Positions 1-9,181 of a DNA stretch of 64,000 nt are shown here, piece after piece. The translations under genes and the position numbers were made by a program. Source of the stretch: an uncultured bacterium (GTDB lineage Bacteria > Planctomycetota > JAJSAM01 > JAJVHW01); assembly GCA_937996235.1 (NCBI GenBank), contig CALKVK010000032.1, forward strand, positions 253,179-317,178. The letters run 5' to 3'. The number at the start of each line of letters is the position of its first letter. The first letter of the stretch is position 1. A model generated the notes under the pieces. That model was not told the DNA's origin and did not search any database. It saw only the letters and a list, made by a program, of their open reading frames with translations.

Positions 1-162
1 GTCGCGCGCATCGGGCAGCTCAGCATGGTCGTGGTCCGGCAGGACGGCCGCTGGCGGCGGCGCCTGGTGACGCTCGGGGAGAGCTTCGACGACGGCGTCG
101 TCGAGGTGCTCTCCGGACTTGCCGGCGGCGAGGTGGTGGGTACGCCCGGGACCGCGCGATGA
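1..162 (+). CDS. RND efflux periplasmic adaptor, C-terminal end (partial)
   Basis: The first 53 codons are open in frame 1 and end with TGA at 160-162. The peptide (VARIGQLSMVVVRQDGRW..., ending GGEVVGTPGTAR) looks like the membrane-proximal beta-barrel end of an HlyD/AcrA-type membrane fusion protein. These proteins link an inner-membrane RND pump to an outer-membrane channel. The stop overlaps the start of the downstream RND permease (ATGA at 159-162), the usual adaptor-permease operon order. The rest of the gene lies left of the window. The call rests mainly on this context and on the short C-terminal resemblance. Confidence 0.7.
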   Translation, partial: VARIGQLSMVVVRQDGRWRRRLVTLGESFDDGVVEVLSGLAGGEVVGTPGTAR

Positions 163-3100
163 GCGGCGATCCCGGCCACGAGCCGCTCGTCCAGCGCATC
201 GTCCGCGCGTTCGTCACCGGACCGCTCTCGCCGGTTCTCCTCCTGCTCGCCGTGACCGCCGGTGTGGTTGCGGTCCTCGGCACGCCGCGCGAGGAGGAGC
301 CGCAGATCGAGGTGCCGTCGGCCGACGTGCTCGTCTCGTTCCCCGGGGCGTCCGCCGAGGAGGTCGAGCGCCTCGTCGCGACGCCGCTCGAGCGCCTGCT
401 CTGGCAGGTCGACGGCGTCGAGCACGTCTACTCCGTCTCGCGCCGCGACGGCGCCGCCGTGACCGTCCGCTTCTTCGTCGGCGAGGACCGCGAGCGCGCC
501 CTCGTCCGCCTGCAGTCGAGGATCGACGCGCACCGCGACGAGGTCCCGCCCGGAGTGACCGGCTGGGTCGTGCGCCCGGTGGAGATCGACGACGTCCCGA
601 TCGTGTGCCTGACGCTCTGGTCGGAGTCCTGCGGACCGGCCGAGCTGCGGCGCGTCGCGGAGGAACTCGGCGCGCGGCTCGACGACGTGCCCAACCTCTC
701 GCGCACCCAGGTGATCGGCGGGCAGCCGCGCGAGGTCCGCGTCGAGCTCGACGCCGAGGCTCTCGGCGCGCACGGACTCACGGCGCTCGACGTCTCGCGC
801 GCCCTCGCCGGGGCGGATTCCGCGCGCACGGCCGGAGCGTTCGACGCACTCGACGCCCACACGGCCGTGGCCGCCGGGCCCTTCGTCGGCGGCAGCGCGG
901 AGGCCGCGGAGCTGGTGGTGGGGGCGCATGCGGGGCGGCCCGTGCGCCTGCGCGACGTCGCGCGCGTGCTCGACGCACCGGCGGAGGCGCGCGACGTCGT
1001 CCGCCTGGCGTTCGGCGCGGCGGCGCGCGGTGCAGGGCCCGTCGGCGCGACGTTCCCGGCCGTCACGCTCGCGCTCTCGAAGAAGCGCGGCACGAACGCC
1101 GTCGGCGTCGCCGACGACGTGCTCGCACGGGCGCGCGAGCTGGCGCGCGACGTCCTGCCCTCCGACGTGCACGTGCTCGTCACGCGCGACCACGGCGCGA
1201 CGGCCGACGCGAAGGTGGACGAGCTGCTCGAAGAGCTCGCGCTCGCGATCGTGACCGTGGTGGGGCTCGTCGCGCTGTCGCTCGGCTGGCGCGAGGGACT
1301 CGTCGTCGCGGCAGCGGTGCCCATCACGTTCGCGCTGACGCTGCTCGTGAACCTGCTGGCCGGATACTCCGTCAACCGCGTGACGTTGTTCGCGCTGGTG
1401 CTCGCGCTCGGGCTCGTCGTCGACGACCCGATCGTCGACGTCGAGAACATCCACCGCCACTTCGCGCGCAAGCTGCGGCCGCCGCTCGAGTCGGTGCTCG
1501 CCGCCGTCAACGAGGTGCGCCCGCCCGTGATCGTGGCGACGCTCGCGGTGATGGTCTCGTTCCTGCCGATGCTCTTCATCACCGGGATGATGGGCCCGTA
1601 CATGCGCCCGATGGCGCTCAACGTGCCGATCGCGATGGCGATGAGCCTGCTCGTCGCGTTCACGCTGACGCCGTGGATGTCGTACCACATGCTGCGCTCG
1701 CGCTACGGCGTCGCCGACGCCCACGACGCGGAGCACCCGGGGTGGACGGGGCGCGCCTACCGGCGGCTGATGCGCGCGCTCCTCGGCAGCGCCGCCCTGC
1801 GCGGCGGGCTGCTCGTCGTCGTGCTGGCGCTCCTCGCCGGCGCGGGCGCGCTCGCGCTCACGGGCGCGGTCCCGCTGAAGATGCTGCCGTACGACAACAA
1901 GAGCGAGCTGCAGGTGCTCCTCGACATGCCGGAGGGCACGACGCTCGAGCGCACGGACTCCGTCGTCCAGGAGGTCGCGTCCGAGCTTCTCGGCGCGCCC
2001 GAGGTGACCGACCTCGCGAGCTACGTCGGCGTGCCGGGGCCGATCGACTTCAACGGTCTCGTGCGGCGCTACGCGACCCGCACGGCACCGCACCAGGCCG
2101 AGGTGCGCGTCAACCTGCTGCCCAAGCAGGACCGCGTCCAGCGCTCGCACGAGATCGGCCTGCGCCTGCGGAACGCGCTCACGGCGATCGCCGAGCGCCA
2201 CGGCGCGCGTCTCAAGATCGTGGAGATGCCGCCCGGTCCGCCCGTGCTGTCGACGCTCGTGGCCGAGGTCCGCGGGCCGCCGGGCGTCGCGTACGAGGAC
2301 CTCGTCTCCGGCGCGCGCGACGTCGAGCGCCGACTCGCCGCGGAGCGCGGCGTCGTGGACACGGACGTGATGGCGGAGGACCCGCACGCGCGGCTCGACT
2401 ACGCGCTCGACAAGGAGAAGGCCGCGCTGCACGGCGTCGCGACGGCCGACGTGACACGCACGCTCGCGCTGGCGCTCGGCGGCGAGGTCCCCGCCACCGT
2501 GCACGAGCCCGGCGAGCGCGCGCCGCTGGCGCTGCGGCTGCAGCTCCCGCGGGCGCGGCGCAGCAGTGCCGGCGACCTCGCGCGCGTACGCGTGCGCGGG
2601 GCCGGCGACGCGCTGGTGCCACTCGCCGAGCTCGGGAGCTTCGAGACGCGCACGGAGGACCAGCCCGTCTTCCACAAGGACCTCGCGCCGGTGGCGTTCG
2701 TGCTGGGCGACGTCGCGGGCCGGCCTCCGGCCGAGGTCGTGCTGGCGCTGCAGCGCGACCTGGGCGAGCGACCGCTCGCCGCCGGCGCCGTCGCCGCGTG
2801 GGACGGCGAGGGCGAGTGGAAGATCACGCTCGACGTGTTCCGCGACCTCGGCATCGCGTTCGCCGGGGCGCTCGTCGGCATCTACGTCCTGCTCGTCGTC
2901 GAGACGCGCTCGTTCGGCATGCCGCTGCTCGTGATGCTCGCGATCCCGCTCTCGGCGATCGGCATCCTGCCGGGCTTCTGGCTGCTGAACGTCCTCGGCA
3001 CGGCCCCCGTCGGCGGCCACGCCGCACCCGTGTTCTTCACGGCCACGGGCATGATCGGGATGATCGCGCTCGCCGGGATCGTCGTGCGGAACGCGATCAT

Positions 3101-3368
3101 CCTCATCGACTTCGTGCGCCACCGCGTGGACGCGGGCGCGCCGCTCGACGACGCCGTCGTCGAGAGCGGCGCGGAGCGGCTGCGTCCCATCATCCTGACC
3201 GGCGGGACGGCGCTCCTCGGCGCGTGGCCCATCACGCTCGACCCGATCTTCTCGGGTCTGGCGTGGAGCCTGATCTTCGGCCTCGTCGCGTCCACCGCGT
3301 TCACGCTGGTCGTCGTCCCCGTCGCCTACCACACCCTGACGAAGGGCCGGAGCGCCGCCGCGCGCTGA
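159..3368 (+). CDS. RND family efflux permease (AcrB/MdtB/CusA-like)
   Basis: This 1069-residue protein has the usual length and layout of an RND proton antiporter: an N-terminal membrane helix (about residues 22-42), a large periplasmic loop beginning EEEPQIEVPSADV, a block of transmembrane helices, a second periplasmic loop, and a closing helix block. The proton-relay helix contains LGLVVDDPIVDVENI with Asp-Asp near residues 422-423. The late helices carry GIVVRNAIILIDFVRH. It should act in the inner membrane as a trimer with the adaptor encoded just upstream, exporting an unknown substrate. No metal-specific motif was obvious, so substrate class (drug, metal or lipid) is open. The ATG at 159 overlaps the adaptor stop by four bases. 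Confidence 0.92.
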   Translation: MSGDPGHEPLVQRIVRAFVTGPLSPVLLLLAVTAGVVAVLGTPREEEPQIEVPSADVLVSFPGASAEEVERLVATPLERLLWQVDGVEHVYSVSRRDGAAVTVRFFVGEDRERALVRLQSRIDAHRDEVPPGVTGWVVRPVEIDDVPIVCLTLWSESCGPAELRRVAEELGARLDDVPNLSRTQVIGGQPREVRVELDAEALGAHGLTALDVSRALAGADSARTAGAFDALDAHTAVAAGPFVGGSAEAAELVVGAHAGRPVRLRDVARVLDAPAEARDVVRLAFGAAARGAGPVGATFPAVTLALSKKRGTNAVGVADDVLARARELARDVLPSDVHVLVTRDHGATADAKVDELLEELALAIVTVVGLVALSLGWREGLVVAAAVPITFALTLLVNLLAGYSVNRVTLFALVLALGLVVDDPIVDVENIHRHFARKLRPPLESVLAAVNEVRPPVIVATLAVMVSFLPMLFITGMMGPYMRPMALNVPIAMAMSLLVAFTLTPWMSYHMLRSRYGVADAHDAEHPGWTGRAYRRLMRALLGSAALRGGLLVVVLALLAGAGALALTGAVPLKMLPYDNKSELQVLLDMPEGTTLERTDSVVQEVASELLGAPEVTDLASYVGVPGPIDFNGLVRRYATRTAPHQAEVRVNLLPKQDRVQRSHEIGLRLRNALTAIAERHGARLKIVEMPPGPPVLSTLVAEVRGPPGVAYEDLVSGARDVERRLAAERGVVDTDVMAEDPHARLDYALDKEKAALHGVATADVTRTLALALGGEVPATVHEPGERAPLALRLQLPRARRSSAGDLARVRVRGAGDALVPLAELGSFETRTEDQPVFHKDLAPVAFVLGDVAGRPPAEVVLALQRDLGERPLAAGAVAAWDGEGEWKITLDVFRDLGIAFAGALVGIYVLLVVETRSFGMPLLVMLAIPLSAIGILPGFWLLNVLGTAPVGGHAAPVFFTATGMIGMIALAGIVVRNAIILIDFVRHRVDAGAPLDDAVVESGAERLRPIILTGGTALLGAWPITLDPIFSGLAWSLIFGLVASTAFTLVVVPVAYHTLTKGRSAAAR

Positions 3369-3450
3369 CGAAAGTCGTTGCGGTGCGGCGCCCATGCGGT
3401 GAAATACGCCGTCTCCCGGACCGCGGCGCACGTCGCCGGGGCAGGGGCCG

Positions 3451-3576
3451 ATGCAGGAAGACGACGACTCCTCCGTTCGCGCGGGGCAGCGGATCGCCGC
3501 TCGCAGGGTGGGGATCGTGCTCGCGGTGCTCGTCGCGCTCCTGTTCGCGCTCCCGTTCCTGTACCGGACGCTGTAG
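3451..3576 (+). CDS. Small single-helix membrane protein upstream of oxidase genes
   Basis: An ATG ORF of 41 codons gives an acidic N-terminus (MQEDDDSSVRAGQR), then one hydrophobic stretch (GIVLAVLVALLFALPFLY), then a short RTL tail. It lies between the RND permease and cytochrome oxidase subunit III, 63 bp before the latter. Very small one-helix proteins often accompany haem-copper oxidase operons, so an oxidase-associated role is plausible, but no family is recognised. The start has only a weak purine run upstream. Third positions are mostly G/C, as in its neighbours. Confidence 0.45.
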   Translation: MQEDDDSSVRAGQRIAARRVGIVLAVLVALLFALPFLYRTL

Positions 3577-3639
3577 CGGGGGAGGCGGGCGCCGCGCGGC
3601 GCCCCGCGCGGCCGGACGACAGGGAGCGGAGGTGACTCC

Positions 3640-4284
3640 TTGAGCAGCATCGCCCCCATCGATGCGATGGGACAGGAGCGCTACGGGCTGAAGACGTTCG
3701 GCTACACGCCGGGCAAGTTCGCCATGTGGCTGTTCCTCGCCTCGGACGCCATGGGCTTCGTCGGTCTGATCGGCGCGTACATCATCCTGCGCGCGAGCTA
3801 CGTCGGCTCGACCTGGGTGCCGACCGTCGGCGACTGGACGGAGCACGGCGGTGGCGGCCTGCCGCACCTCGACACGACCGTGACCGGCATCAACACGTTC
3901 ATCCTGATCGTGTCGTCGTTCACGATGGTGCGCGCGCTCAGCGCGATCGGGAAGGGCAACCAGGCGGGCCTGAAGCTCTGGCTCGGTGCGACGATCCTCG
4001 GCGGCGCCACGTTCCTGGGCGTGCAGGTGTACGAGTACTCGCACCTGATGGCGCACGGGCTGCACATGCAGTCGCACCTGTACGGCGCGACCTTCTACAT
4101 CTGCACCGCGTTCCACGGTGCGCACGTCCTCTCGGGCGTCATCTACCTCTCGTGCATCTGGATCGCCGCGGCGCGCGGTCGGTACACCGCCGAGAGCCAC
4201 AGCCCGGTCGAGCTCGTGGGCCTCTTCTGGCACTTCGTGGACCTCGTCTGGATCATCCTGTTCACGATCGTCTACCTGATCTGA
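3640..4284 (+). CDS. ctaE: Cytochrome c oxidase subunit III
   Basis: The 214-residue integral membrane protein matches haem-copper oxidase subunit III: FAMWLFLASDAMGFVGLIGAY near residue 27, five to six hydrophobic helices, HGAHVLSGVIYL, and the final LVGLFWHFVDLVWIILF, which contains the conserved WHFVD-type motif. Subunit III stabilises the catalytic core of the respiratory oxidase in the inner membrane. The start is TTG at 3640, preceded by a good GGAGG at 3628-3632, and this decides the start. The next gene is subunit IV, ten bases downstream. Subunits I and II are not in this window, so they are encoded elsewhere or further away. Confidence 0.9.
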   Translation: MSSIAPIDAMGQERYGLKTFGYTPGKFAMWLFLASDAMGFVGLIGAYIILRASYVGSTWVPTVGDWTEHGGGGLPHLDTTVTGINTFILIVSSFTMVRALSAIGKGNQAGLKLWLGATILGGATFLGVQVYEYSHLMAHGLHMQSHLYGATFYICTAFHGAHVLSGVIYLSCIWIAAARGRYTAESHSPVELVGLFWHFVDLVWIILFTIVYLI

Positions 4285-4294
4285 GGGGAGCGCC

Positions 4295-4636
4295 ATGCAC
4301 GCGGAACACCACGGTTCGGAAGTGCAGCACGACGCCGCCCACGGCGGGGACCACATGCGCCAGTACTGGCGTGTGATCATCTCGCTCGCGGTGCTGACCG
4401 CCGTCGAGTTCGGCGTCGCGATCCCGCTCCACGGCCGCGAGGGCGCGATCCTCATGCTGGGCATCCTCGCCCTGCTCGGACTCGCCGCGTGGAAGGCCGC
4501 GCTCGTGGGCCGCTGCTTCATGCACCTGCAGTACGACCCGCGGCTCCTGTCGCTGATCGCGATCACGCCCGTCGTGCTGGCCGGTCCGCTCCTCGCGGTG
4601 GGCGTGTTCGACGGTCGCCACGGCCCGAACTTCTGA
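4295..4636 (+). CDS. Cytochrome c oxidase subunit IV-like protein
   Basis: This 113-residue protein has a histidine-rich N-terminus (MHAEHHGSEVQHDAAHGGDH) followed by three hydrophobic segments. The second ends with KAALVGRCFMHLQYDP, which resembles the K..lV..fFMHLk.. signature of the prokaryotic oxidase subunit IV (COX4_pro) family. It lies directly behind ctaE in the same operon. The family assists assembly or stability of the oxidase. The His-rich leader could bind copper, but that is speculation. Confidence 0.8.
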   Translation: MHAEHHGSEVQHDAAHGGDHMRQYWRVIISLAVLTAVEFGVAIPLHGREGAILMLGILALLGLAAWKAALVGRCFMHLQYDPRLLSLIAITPVVLAGPLLAVGVFDGRHGPNF

Positions 4637-4699
4637 ACCGCCCGGCGCGCCGCCGCGTCCCGTCTCGCCACGACCCGGACGGGACCGTACGCTCTCGGG

Positions 4700-6046
4700 A
4701 TGATGCGTCCCGCCGCCGCGGCGATCGTCGCCGCGCTCGTCCTGAGCGCCGCCGTCGCTCCGCCGCGTGAGCCCGTCAGCGCCGCGCCGTCGGGCTCGGC
4801 GCGCAAGCTGGTCGACGCCTACCTGAAGGCACGCAAGGATGCGGACCGCGAGCGCGCGTGGGCGGAGATCGAGGCCTGCGCGCCGCTGACGCCGGCAGAC
4901 GTGGCCGACCTCGCGCCGCGCCTGCTCGAGGGTGTCCGCAAGCAGCGCCGCAAGATCGAGTCGGGCCGCTCGGAGTGGTTCGACGAGAAGAAGGACGGCT
5001 GGCAGGGGCTCTACCTGACCAGCGGCAAGGGCAGGAAGGGTCTCGTGCTCGCACTCCACGGCGGCGGCGCGGGGGCGGGGGACGCCGGGCAGGCGGAGTC
5101 GTCGTTCGCGGGCGAGATCTCGGGGCTCGGGATGCGCGGCGTCTACCCGGAGGTCCTCCGCAAGACCGAGTACGGCTGGACGGACCCGCCCGAGACGGAG
5201 CGGTGGATCATCGAGGAGTTGATCCCCGCGGCGATCCGCACGTGGGACGTGGACCCGAACCGCGTGTACGTGACCGGCCACTCGATGGGGGGCTACGGCA
5301 CGTGGACCTACGGCGCCATCCACGCCGACCGCTTCGCGGCGGGGGCGGCGTTCGCGGGCGCCCCGACGGTGTACTGGGCGCCGGGCCAGAAGGACCAGAA
5401 GGCCGACGGCGTCGTCGACGGCTACCTGCCGAACCTCTACCGCCTGCCGCTCTTCGTGTACCAGAGCCTCGACGACCGCAACGTCCCGGCCGCCGCGAAC
5501 GTCTTCGCCTGTGCGCGCCTCGACGAGCTGCGCGCGTCGGACCCGGCCGGCTGGGAGCACGTCTACGAGCAGGTGGACGGCCGCGGGCACGCGTTCCCCG
5601 AGAAGGGGCCGGGTCCCGGACTCGAGTGGATGGCGTCGCACGTGCGCGACCCGCGGCCGGTGCGCGTGCGCTGGCAGCCGTCCCGCGCGTGGAAGCACAC
5701 GTTCTACTGGGTGCGCTGGGACGATCCGTGGCTCGGCGCCGAACTCGTCGCGTCCGTGGACCGCGAGGCCAACGCGATCGAGGTGACGATTGCGCGGCCG
5801 CGTTCGGCGACGCCACGCGAGACCGAAGCGGAGCGCGAGGCGCACGTCGCGACGCTCTCGTTCCACGTCGACGGGCGGCTCGTGGACATGGCGCGCGAGG
5901 TCGTGGTCCGCGTGGACGGCGTCGAGCGCTTCCGCGGCGTTCCCGAGCTCGAGCTCGCGACGCTCGTGCGCAGCGTCGAGGAGCGTGAGGACCCGGAGTA
6001 CGCGTTCGCCGCCCGGCTCCGTCTGCGGGCGGCGGGCGGGGACTAA
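4700..6046 (+). CDS. Secreted alpha/beta-hydrolase (esterase/PHB-depolymerase-like)
   Basis: This is a 448-residue protein with an N-terminal signal peptide (MMRPAAAAIVAALVLSAAVA). The hydrolase domain shows an oxyanion-type LALHGGGAGAG near residue 119 and the nucleophile elbow VTGHSMGGYG with Ser195. A later DGRGHAFPEKG segment may supply the catalytic histidine. Proteins of this form are often annotated as phospholipase/carboxylesterase or polyhydroxybutyrate depolymerase-like. The C-terminal roughly 130 residues are an extra domain of unknown role. The substrate is not known. It stands alone between the oxidase genes and the phosphoesterase. An alternative start (ATG 4703) is one codon further in. 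Confidence 0.75.
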   Translation: MMRPAAAAIVAALVLSAAVAPPREPVSAAPSGSARKLVDAYLKARKDADRERAWAEIEACAPLTPADVADLAPRLLEGVRKQRRKIESGRSEWFDEKKDGWQGLYLTSGKGRKGLVLALHGGGAGAGDAGQAESSFAGEISGLGMRGVYPEVLRKTEYGWTDPPETERWIIEELIPAAIRTWDVDPNRVYVTGHSMGGYGTWTYGAIHADRFAAGAAFAGAPTVYWAPGQKDQKADGVVDGYLPNLYRLPLFVYQSLDDRNVPAAANVFACARLDELRASDPAGWEHVYEQVDGRGHAFPEKGPGPGLEWMASHVRDPRPVRVRWQPSRAWKHTFYWVRWDDPWLGAELVASVDREANAIEVTIARPRSATPRETEAEREAHVATLSFHVDGRLVDMAREVVVRVDGVERFRGVPELELATLVRSVEEREDPEYAFAARLRLRAAGGD

Positions 6047-6203
6047 TGGCTCCCCGCGCCGGTGCCGGTGCGTAAGATGAGGCGCCCGGCGACGTGATCC
6101 GGTAGGAAGCGCGATCGGGGGGGCGCGGGGCGGGGCGCAGCGTCCTCTGCCCGTTCGTGCCCGCCCGTCGCGGCGCTGCCGCAAGCCGATCGAGAGGACG
6201 TTC

Positions 6204-6953
6204 GTGCGGATCGCCATCATCTCGGACCTGCACGCCAACATCGAGGCGCTGGACGCCGTTCTCGCCCACATCGCGGGCCAGAACGTCACCGACATGGTCT
6301 GCCTCGGCGACGTCATCGGCTACGGGCCCAACCCGCGCGAGTGCATCCAGATCGTCAAGAACGTCCGCTTCTGCCTCATGGGCAACCACGAGGAGGCGGT
6401 GATGTTCTACGGCGAGGACTTCAACGAGAAGGCCCGGCAGGCGCTCGAGTGGACGAAGGAGCAGCTCAACTCGCCGGCGTTCGACCGCAGCGAGAACTAC
6501 GAGATGTGGAACTTCCTCGGCGGCCTCGAGGAGAGCCACACCGAGGGCGACGTGCTGTACGTCCACGGCTCGCCGCGCGTGCCGACCAAGGAGTACATGG
6601 TTCCGCAGGACATCCGGAACCGGGAGAAGATGACCGAGATCTTCTCCATGATCCCGTCGCTGTGCTTCGTCGGACACAGCCACATCCCCGGCGTCTACAC
6701 CGACAACTTCCGCTTCCTCACGCCGGACCGGCTGGGCGGCAAGTACACGCACCAGGGCGGAAAGGCGCTGGTGAACGTCGGCTCCGTGGGTCAGCCGCGC
6801 GATGGTGACCCGCGCGCTTCGTACGTCATCTACGACGGCCGGAACGTCTTCTTCCACCGCGTCGAGTACGACGTGCGCACGACGATGGACAAGATCTACG
6901 CCACGCCCGGCCTTCCCAACTATCTCGCCGACCGGCTGATCGTCGGCCGCTGA
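6204..6953 (+). CDS. Calcineurin-like metallophosphoesterase
   Basis: The 249-residue protein carries the dinuclear-metal motifs in order: IISDLHAN (Asp8, His10), CLGDVIGYGPN (Asp36), MGNHEE (Asn61, His62), then FVGHSHIPG and NVGSVGQPRD. This is the YfcE/ApaH-like phosphodiesterase family often found as a stand-alone gene. The substrate could be a nucleotide or another phosphodiester. The start is GTG at 6204 with GAGAGG about seven bases upstream. The neighbours (esterase, yidC) do not suggest a pathway. Confidence 0.85.
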   Translation: MRIAIISDLHANIEALDAVLAHIAGQNVTDMVCLGDVIGYGPNPRECIQIVKNVRFCLMGNHEEAVMFYGEDFNEKARQALEWTKEQLNSPAFDRSENYEMWNFLGGLEESHTEGDVLYVHGSPRVPTKEYMVPQDIRNREKMTEIFSMIPSLCFVGHSHIPGVYTDNFRFLTPDRLGGKYTHQGGKALVNVGSVGQPRDGDPRASYVIYDGRNVFFHRVEYDVRTTMDKIYATPGLPNYLADRLIVGR

Positions 6954-7077
6954 CCGGGCGGGGTGCGACGCGTGCGCGGCGAACGTGCGCGCGGCGACGC
7001 GGTTGTCGGAGGCGCGCCCCGCGCGCGCGTCCCGCAGCCGAGCACCCCGGGCCGCCGCCCCACGGAGACCCCGACGA

Positions 7078-8859
7078 ATGGAGAAGCGCGTCGTCCTGGC
7101 GATGGTCCTGAGCGTCGTCCTGCTCATGGGCTGGTCCGCTCTGGCCCGCAGGTACGCTCCGCCCCCGGCGCCGCCGCGGACGACCGTCGCCCCGGCGGAC
7201 GGGCAGGGCGGACCGGACGCGCCGGCCGTACCGCCGCCGCCGCCGCCGCCGGACGGGCACGGCGACGCGTCCGCGCCGGGCGCCGTCCCCGCCCCCGTGG
7301 CCGAGGACGCGCCGCCGACGACGCTCGACGTGGACCCGGGCCGCATCCGCTTCCGCGCGACCTCGGCGGGCGCCGGCCTCCAGCGCGCCGCGGTGTGGGC
7401 CTGCCCGGTGCACGCGGTCGACGATCCGGAGGCGCAGGACGACCCGGGTGTCGTCTCCGAGTCGCCCCCGGGCATGCCCGGCTTCCTCGCGACGAACCTG
7501 CTGGGCAGCGACCTCTACCGGCGCAACTGGACCCTCACGCGCGACGGCAACGGCTTCGTCGCGTCGATCGACGATCCCGAGCGGGGCGTGCGTCTCACGA
7601 AGACGGTGACGCCGGTCGCCACGGAGGCGGATCCGTACGGCATCGACGTGGAGATCCGGGTCGAGGGACTCGGAACGGGGACGGGGCGCGCGCTGACGCT
7701 CGAGGTGGTCGGTCCGGCCACCGTGCCGTCGTCGACGCCGTTCCCGGAGGACGGTGTCTGCGTCGCGCGTCCCGACCAGGACCTTTCGGTGCGCCACGCC
7801 GACGCGATCGTGAAGGAGCTCACGGCGAACCCCACGTTCGAGGAGTCGGCGGCCGGCGGGCTCACGTGGGTCGGCACGCGCAACGGGTTCCACCTCGGCG
7901 CACTCGGATTCGTCGGGCCCGTCCCCGAGGGGGCGGCGGTCGGCTTCGTGCAGGGCGCGGCGACCCTCCACGGTGCGGCGCAGCCCGTGCTCGTTGCGGC
8001 GCCGACGCTGCGCATGCCCGTCGTGGTCCCCGCGGCGGGTCAGGTCGTGACGCTGCGCCTGCGCGCGTTCGCCGGTCCGAACAGCCGCCCGCTCCTCACG
8101 GCGGAGGATTCCCCGTACCGCGCGTACGCGGACGCGGTCGTCAACCGCGGCTTCTTCTTCCTGCGCTTCGGCTGGATCTCTCGCATCCTCGGCTGGTTCC
8201 TGCGCGTGCTGGCGTCGACCGGCATGGGCTACGGCGTCGCGATCGTGTGCCTCACGGTCATCGTGCGCGGACTGCTCTTCCCGATCTCGAAGAAGTCGCA
8301 GATCTCGATGCGCGTCCACGGCAAGAAGATGCAGCTCCTGAAGCCGCGCATGGACGCGATCAAGGAGAAGATCAAGGACCAGCGCAAGCAGCAGGAAGCG
8401 ATCATGAAGCTGATGCGCGAGGAGAAGGTGTCGCCGGTGCCCGGCGGCTGCCTGCTCGCGTTCATCCAGATGCCGATCTGGATCAGCCTCTACGGCGTGC
8501 TCCAGAGCACGTTCGAGCTGCGCCACGAGCGCTTCCTGTGGGCGGCCGACCTCACGCGCCCGGACCACCTGCTGCGGCTGCCGTTCACCGACGGGCTGTG
8601 GATCGTCGACGGGTGGCTGAACCTCTTCCCGATCCTGATGATGATCACGTGGGGGATCTCGTCGTTCATGGCGCCCCTGCCCGACGACCCGCAGCAGCGG
8701 CAGACGGCGAAGATGATGCGCTGGATGCCCATGCTGTTCGGCGTGATGCTCTACAACTACGCCTCCGGCCTGTGCATCTACATGACGTGTTCGGCCATCT
8801 GGTCGATCGGCGAGATGCAGCTCATCAAGCGCGTGTGGCTCGCGAAGCTCGACCTCTGA
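7078..8859 (+). CDS. yidC: Membrane protein insertase YidC
   Basis: The 593-residue protein has an N-terminal signal-anchor helix (MEKRVVLAMVLSVVLLMGWS), a Pro-rich linker, a periplasmic beta domain (about residues 80-350) and the conserved 60-kDa insertase core from about residue 365. The core includes VIVRGLLFPISKKSQ, with the groove arginine near residue 397, a charged helical hairpin (KEKIKDQRKQQEAIMKLMREE) and the last three helices. It inserts and folds inner-membrane proteins, alone or with SecYEG. The large periplasmic domain is the Gram-negative form. The ATG at 7078 is preferred to an in-frame upstream start at 6985 because the extension is Arg-rich and the signal-anchor begins at 7078. 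Confidence 0.93.
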   Translation: MEKRVVLAMVLSVVLLMGWSALARRYAPPPAPPRTTVAPADGQGGPDAPAVPPPPPPPDGHGDASAPGAVPAPVAEDAPPTTLDVDPGRIRFRATSAGAGLQRAAVWACPVHAVDDPEAQDDPGVVSESPPGMPGFLATNLLGSDLYRRNWTLTRDGNGFVASIDDPERGVRLTKTVTPVATEADPYGIDVEIRVEGLGTGTGRALTLEVVGPATVPSSTPFPEDGVCVARPDQDLSVRHADAIVKELTANPTFEESAAGGLTWVGTRNGFHLGALGFVGPVPEGAAVGFVQGAATLHGAAQPVLVAAPTLRMPVVVPAAGQVVTLRLRAFAGPNSRPLLTAEDSPYRAYADAVVNRGFFFLRFGWISRILGWFLRVLASTGMGYGVAIVCLTVIVRGLLFPISKKSQISMRVHGKKMQLLKPRMDAIKEKIKDQRKQQEAIMKLMREEKVSPVPGGCLLAFIQMPIWISLYGVLQSTFELRHERFLWAADLTRPDHLLRLPFTDGLWIVDGWLNLFPILMMITWGISSFMAPLPDDPQQRQTAKMMRWMPMLFGVMLYNYASGLCIYMTCSAIWSIGEMQLIKRVWLAKLDL

Positions 8860-9181
8860 GCCGCGCCCGGCCCGCCCTGCACTGTCCCCGCCCGCGCGTA
8901 CCATCCTGACGTGCGCGCGGGCTCCGGCGGCCCGTCGGCACACCGGCGTCCGGAAGGGCCGCCGGCGTCCGGCCTCGAGTCGCCCGCGACCGTCCCGCGA
9001 GGCGCCGTCCGCACGCGGACGCGCGCCGCGTACGGCCCTCGCGTGGATGCGGAAACGGCTTGTGGCGCAACGGGTTGGGTCCTAGACTGCCTGCCATCGC
9101 AAGATCCTGGGGTGGCCGGGCGCGGGGACCGTCGTGTCCGCTCTGCCCGGGGCCGGCGCCCGGGCTCGTGGGGAGCCGCGC
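8860..9181 (+). other. Intergenic region with candidate promoter for nrdR
   Basis: About 320 bases separate yidC from nrdR. A large ORF reads through this stretch but has no recognisable content and belongs to the nrdD frame further down. A candidate sigma-70-like promoter lies near the middle (see the separate entry). I saw no convincing RNA gene or terminator, and no clear NrdR-box-like palindrome, although a motif scan would be needed to exclude one. Confidence 0.4.
9060..9088 (+). promoter_or_regulatory. Candidate sigma-70-type promoter upstream of nrdR
   Basis: TTGTGG at 9060-9065 and TAGACT at 9083-9088 are separated by 17 bases, about 95 bases before the nrdR start. The -10 box fits four of six consensus bases and the -35 box three of six. 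In such GC-rich DNA this local AT content stands out, but the match is modest. Confidence 0.35.

Noticed and set aside
119..3643. Very long plus-strand ORF overlapping the RND permease
   Set aside because: The product is almost pure Arg/Ala/Gly and is a frame shadow of the permease. GC-rich DNA gives many such ORFs.
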